Shown here one piece after another: positions 61,318-64,000 of a stretch of DNA of 64,000 bases. Source of the DNA: an uncultured Lachnospiraceae bacterium (GTDB taxonomy: Bacteria > Bacillota > Clostridia > Lachnospirales > Lachnospiraceae). Each line of letters opens with the position of its first letter. Within the stretch, counting starts at the first letter, position 1. The stretch is taken from assembly GCA_910579865.1 (NCBI GenBank), contig CAJTXA010000005.1, positions 120,268-184,267 on the forward strand. The letters run 5' to 3'. The notes beneath the pieces were generated by a model, which saw nothing but the letters and a program-made list of their open reading frames with translations, did no database searches and had not been told where the DNA came from. A program made the translations under genes and the position numbers.

Positions 61318-62395
61318 AATAGTCTCAATACAAGATTCATATGCAAAATTACTATCTGCACTGATTCCTGAATTAGAATCTGGACGAGTACTGGAAGCTT
61401 TAGATGAAATTAATTTGTTTTGGATTAGAAATATAGATATTGTACAATTATATTTGAAAGCTATATTTTCAGGAAATGAAAGTTATGTATTTACAGCAGC
61501 AACATTTATGGATTTTGATGATAAAGAACATCTTCCTTTTTTGATGATAGGAGAAAAACATATACTTGATGATCCTCTAAATAGGTATTCAGAGATATAT
61601 AATAAAATTCCCAATAGTAAGGATATTGAGTACCTTTATAACCAAATTCGGTTAACTGCCAAAGATAATCTAAAAATTTTGAAAGAAGTTAAGAATAATA
61701 TACTTGTATTACCATTAAGAATTTTAAATCAATCAAGTACATACAAATCTCTTTTCCAAATTGGAGAGCAGGCTTTTATAAGTCTTTTTGATGAAATAGA
61801 GAGTCTGAAAGACTATTTTAGTAAATGTAATAGTATTAATGATATCATGCGGTATGCTAGAAAAGATTTTGGAAAACTAGTAATGTTTTCTGAAAGTGAT
61901 GATGAGTCTTTAGACTTTGAAAAAAGATATGAGAGTGCATTATCTGAAACACATTACATGATAGACTCAAATAAATCTGATTCATACAATTTCTTCATAT
62001 TAGTGTTTGGTTGTATTCAGCAGGCAATTGATATTATAGCATCGTGTATTGAATATGGTTGTATTCCATATATTAGGTATCCGGTAGCGTTTCACTATAT
62101 TTCATTGCTGTCGGAAAACATGACTGATATTGAACAAATTACAATGCTTCGATATAAAATGAGTATAGCATTTGTGGTGTATAGACTTTGTGATAAGGAA
62201 AGACTGGCAACAGTTTCAATAGATGAATTCCTTATAAAAAATAAAGAGTATAATTTCAATAAAAGGTTATTCTGCACATTGGAACAGAATGGAATTAATG
62301 AACGTAATTTTTTAGGTCATACTATTACGCAGGTCGTAATAGATGAACTTGAGAAATTCTATGGTATTTTAAATAACGAAGGTACTGATGTATAA
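61292..62395 (+). CDS. Unrecognised helical protein coupled to the preceding gene
   Basis: A 367-residue soluble, helix-rich protein starting at TTG 61292, eight bases after GAGGTGATG, which lies within the end of the preceding gene. The pair overlaps by 26 bases, so they are almost surely made together. I recognise no domain. The N-terminal part has an amphipathic helix repeat (LSALIPELESGRVLEALDEI); the C-terminal third ends GHTITQVVIDELEKFYG, similar in style to DUF5677-linked proteins. No catalytic motif, signal peptide or membrane segment is present. A partner or regulator of the first protein is the simplest idea. Confidence 0.55.
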   Translation: MKLNLLQNKIVSIQDSYAKLLSALIPELESGRVLEALDEINLFWIRNIDIVQLYLKAIFSGNESYVFTAATFMDFDDKEHLPFLMIGEKHILDDPLNRYSEIYNKIPNSKDIEYLYNQIRLTAKDNLKILKEVKNNILVLPLRILNQSSTYKSLFQIGEQAFISLFDEIESLKDYFSKCNSINDIMRYARKDFGKLVMFSESDDESLDFEKRYESALSETHYMIDSNKSDSYNFFILVFGCIQQAIDIIASCIEYGCIPYIRYPVAFHYISLLSENMTDIEQITMLRYKMSIAFVVYRLCDKERLATVSIDEFLIKNKEYNFNKRLFCTLEQNGINERNFLGHTITQVVIDELEKFYGILNNEGTDV

Positions 62396-62447
62396 AGAAT
62401 CTAATCCATTATCTATGATGAGTATAATAGAGTAAGCGGAGAGGAAA

Positions 62448-62633
62448 ATGTACAAAGTTTTCTATAAAACAATGAGTGAGGTATTAAAGTCAAACTTAAG
62501 AATAGGAAGACGCTCGTTTGTTGGAAAAGGGATACAAGAATGTGTTAGAGAGTCTATCAAAGGAAAAATAGTCGGAACTTATCGGACGAAAAAACGACTT
62601 TGCACAAAAGGCAGGGATAACTCCGTAAAATGA
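62448..62633 (+). CDS. Doubtful small basic protein
   Basis: A 61-residue frame rich in Lys and Arg (pI high), with AGAGGAAA before its ATG. I recognise no family. It ends 50 bases before a terminator, so it could be a real short gene of the accessory region or the tail of a decayed one. Confidence 0.25.
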   Translation: MYKVFYKTMSEVLKSNLRIGRRSFVGKGIQECVRESIKGKIVGTYRTKKRLCTKGRDNSVK

Positions 62634-62682
62634 ATATTGCAGAAAAAAATGCTCTATGTAGAGGGCAAAAAAGATTAGAATG

Positions 62683-62715
62683 GCTCTGTGTATGATAATA
62701 TGCAGGGCTTTTCTT
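62683..62715 (+). terminator. Terminator after the coupled pair
   Basis: An 11-bp stem pairs GCTCTGTGTAT (62683-62693) with the complementary arm 62698-62708 through two G-U and one U-G pairs, with a 4-base loop and a TTTTCTT tail. It ends the transcript of the two-gene system and the small frame. Confidence 0.7.
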
Positions 62716-62778
62716 AATCAGTAAAGTATTGGCTTATTAAAAAAATGAATAAGATTGATTCCATAGGTGTAGTCATTG

Positions 62779-62940
62779 TGGAAAAGTGTATAACTGGCTA
62801 TCTTATGGAGCTGTGTATAACTATGTTTGCAGGATGTGGGAAAGCTGTACTTTGCTTTTCCATGTGCTGTGAACATACTTATCCATGACGTAATGCCAGT
62901 TATGCACTTTTCCATGATGTAATTTGCTATTATGTGCTGT
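62779..62940. repeat. Long palindromic, iteron-like region
   Basis: A 20-base arm at 62779-62798 is repeated inverted at 62895-62914 with one mismatch. Between them, TATGTT...GGGAAAGC (about 62822-62844) is mirrored by GCTTTTCC...AACATA (about 62854-62878). To the right, units TTATCCATGACGTAATG and TTTTCCATGATGTAAT repeat directly. The TTATCCATG and TTTTCCATG strings resemble DnaA boxes, so an origin or transfer site of a mobile element is plausible. Confidence 0.6.
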
Positions 62941-63062
62941 AGGAGAATACAAACTTTGCGGAATAGTGCGACAAGTTGTTTGAATAAAAGAGGGAAGAAC
63001 TTAATTATAAAAAATATGATTTGGCAAAATCAGCAGATACATATTATAAAATATAGTGGATT

Positions 63063-63099
63063 ATGTTAAGACATAGGATAAGGCTATGCTAAAACATAG
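63063..63099. repeat. Two 14-bp direct repeats ATGYTAARACATAG
   Basis: ATGTTAAGACATAG (63063-63076) and ATGCTAAAACATAG (63086-63099) differ at two places. They stand 23 bases apart, upstream of the LysR gene. Each has ATG-N6-CAT dyad symmetry, fitting a regulator site. Confidence 0.5.
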
Positions 63100-63254
63100 T
63101 TTATTTATATCTTATTTTTTAATGGAGTATGCTAAAATAAATCTGAATAGAGCTTTGTATGAAATAAAGAGGGAATATCCATTGGGGGATTTGACAAAGA
63201 GTTGATATATTATCAAAAATTTATGTTTGAGTATTCGCAATTGGAGGATAAATT

Positions 63255-63959
63255 ATGACACTACAACAATTAAAATATATGATAATCGTTGCGGAAAGAG
63301 GTTCTATTACAGAAGCGGCAAAAGAACTGTATATTTCTCAGCCAAGTCTTTCCGGCGCAATCAAGGAAGTAGAAAAGGAATCTGGAATAACAATTTTCAG
63401 CCGCTGCCGGGCAGGAGTAGCACTGACAAAGGAGGGAATGGAGTTTTTAGGATATGCAAGGCAGGTAGTTCAGCAGATGGAACTTCTGGAATCAAAATAT
63501 ATTGATAAGAAACCTGCAAAACAAAGGTTTTGTGTTTCAACGCAGCATTATACTTTTACAACAAATGCGTTTGTGGAATTGATACAACATTTTGGGCAGG
63601 AAAGGTTTGAGTTTATCCTGAATGAAACCCAGACGCACCAGATTGTGGAAGATGTACGGAACAGGTTTAGTGATTTGGGAATCCTGTATCTTTGCAACAG
63701 CAATGAAAATGTGTTGAGAAAGCTGTTTGAAGAATACAATTTGAACTTTTTTGAATTGTTTACTGCAACGCCTCATATTTTTATAGGTAAAGACCACCCG
63801 TTGGCAAAATGCGCATCTGTCAGACTGGATGATCTGAAACCATATCCCCGGCTTAGTTTTGTGCAGGGAACTTATGAATCTTCCAATTATTCGGAGGAAC
63901 TTTTCAGCAATGAACCTGCTGAAAGGAGGGCAAAAAATGCCGGGTTATGTATTAGGTAA
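63255..63959 (+). CDS. LysR family regulator, C-terminally truncated
   Basis: A 234-residue LysR protein. The N-terminal winged helix-turn-helix shows TEAAKELYISQPSLSGAIKEVE and GVALTKEG. The effector domain starts at FCVSTQHYTF and is intact to about YESSNYSEELFS (residue 217). Its last 17 residues (NEPAERRAKNAGLCIR end) do not look like a LysR C-terminus, and about 60 residues of a normal chain are absent. The reading stops 20 bases after the start of a LysE-type gene, whose ribosome site lies within the LysR frame. A deletion joining two genes is likely. GGAGGATAAATT precedes the ATG. The G+C is higher than its neighbours. Confidence 0.85.
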   Translation: MTLQQLKYMIIVAERGSITEAAKELYISQPSLSGAIKEVEKESGITIFSRCRAGVALTKEGMEFLGYARQVVQQMELLESKYIDKKPAKQRFCVSTQHYTFTTNAFVELIQHFGQERFEFILNETQTHQIVEDVRNRFSDLGILYLCNSNENVLRKLFEEYNLNFFELFTATPHIFIGKDHPLAKCASVRLDDLKPYPRLSFVQGTYESSNYSEELFSNEPAERRAKNAGLCIR

Positions 63960-64000
63960 TTTTTTTATCTATTCGGTTATCAATGCTTTCACGCCGGGAC
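63937..64000 (+). CDS. LysE/RhtB family amino-acid exporter, 5' end only
   Basis: The first 21 codons read MPGYVLGNFFIYSVINAFTP and one more residue, typical of LysE-family translocators that export basic amino acids or other metabolites. AAAGGAGGGC precedes the ATG. It overlaps the end of the truncated LysR frame. LysR-LysE gene pairs are a standard regulator-exporter arrangement. The rest of the gene lies outside the window. Confidence 0.7.
   Translation, partial: MPGYVLGNFFIYSVINAFTPG

Larger units (their letters stand above)
62396..63254 (+). other. 860-base interval with a palindromic array, terminator and repeats
   Basis: It holds a doubtful 61-codon frame, a terminator (62683-62715), a long palindromic, iteron-like region (62779-62940) and two 14-bp direct repeats (63063-63099) before the LysR gene. 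There is no full-length gene on either strand. Confidence 0.5.
59600..64000. mobile_element. Putative integrated element or accessory island (left part)
   Basis: The region starts after a truncated gene and tandem 10-bp repeats. It carries two coupled unrecognised proteins, a long iteron-like palindromic array and a truncated LysR gene joined to a LysE gene, and it runs off the right edge. No integrase, relaxase or transposase is visible, so the type and right end are unknown. Confidence 0.4.

Noticed and set aside
62718..62915. 65-codon minus-strand frame in the palindromic region
   Set aside because: It arises from the repeat array, has no ribosome site and no protein-like composition.

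Overview
The window is AT-rich DNA (by eye about one third G+C) from a low-GC Gram-positive anaerobe of the Clostridia, most likely a Lachnospiraceae member. The reasons are strong AGGAGG-type ribosome sites, a Cys/Gly-rich small protein of the kind called 'chorion class high-cysteine' in that family, DUF4358 and DHHW proteins beside an MBOAT acyltransferase, a DUF3842 protein, an ECF vitamin-transporter S component, and an H+/Na+-style carbohydrate ABC importer with alpha-galactosidase. The species cannot be fixed from the sequence. No rRNA, tRNA or CRISPR array was seen.

Bases 1-15.7 kb are almost entirely minus strand. They hold the 5' end of a PPi-type phosphofructokinase, a GNAT acetyltransferase and a MATE exporter. 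Next comes a probable transcript of GH13 glucosidase, nuclease-helicase fusion, LysR regulator and a Lys/Glu-rich small protein, then an HPr-like protein lacking the active histidine. A seven-gene run follows: dapF, SGNH hydrolase, DUF4358 lipoprotein, MBOAT, DHHW protein, TrkH and TrkA. It joins cell-wall precursor synthesis, envelope O-acylation and potassium uptake under one good promoter and one terminator.

From 16-38 kb there is a small plus-strand island (Cys-rich protein and two unrecognised proteins), a second MATE exporter, asnA, a heterodimeric ABC exporter, an ADP-ribosylglycohydrolase and an M16C peptidase. ScpA/ScpB, a metallophosphoesterase, a D,D-carboxypeptidase, an unrecognised membrane protein, an LTA-synthase-like enzyme, pyrimidine-nucleoside phosphorylase and DAHP synthase complete this part. 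Bases 38-50 kb hold a FlgL/FliD-like orphan, a LytTR regulator without its phospho-acceptor, a GntR-controlled ABC-2 transporter, a second ADP-ribosylglycohydrolase and an anchored EreA/TraB-like protein. A raffinose/melibiose-type operon follows (binding protein, two permeases, alpha-galactosidase), with its AraC regulator divergent.

Bases 50-59.4 kb carry DUF3842, an ECF-S component coupled to a P-loop kinase behind a structured leader, lgt, udk, a hybrid histidine kinase followed by an HD-GYP-like protein, and a GNAT enzyme.

From about 59.5 kb to the right edge the character changes to accessory DNA. It has a 22-codon stub, tandem AATTGGTACG repeats, an orphan terminator and two translationally coupled unrecognised helical proteins (the first DUF5677/HEPN-like). 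These are followed by a long palindromic, iteron-like region and a LysR gene cut short immediately before a LysE-type exporter. This segment is the best candidate for an undescribed system, possibly phage defence on an integrated element.
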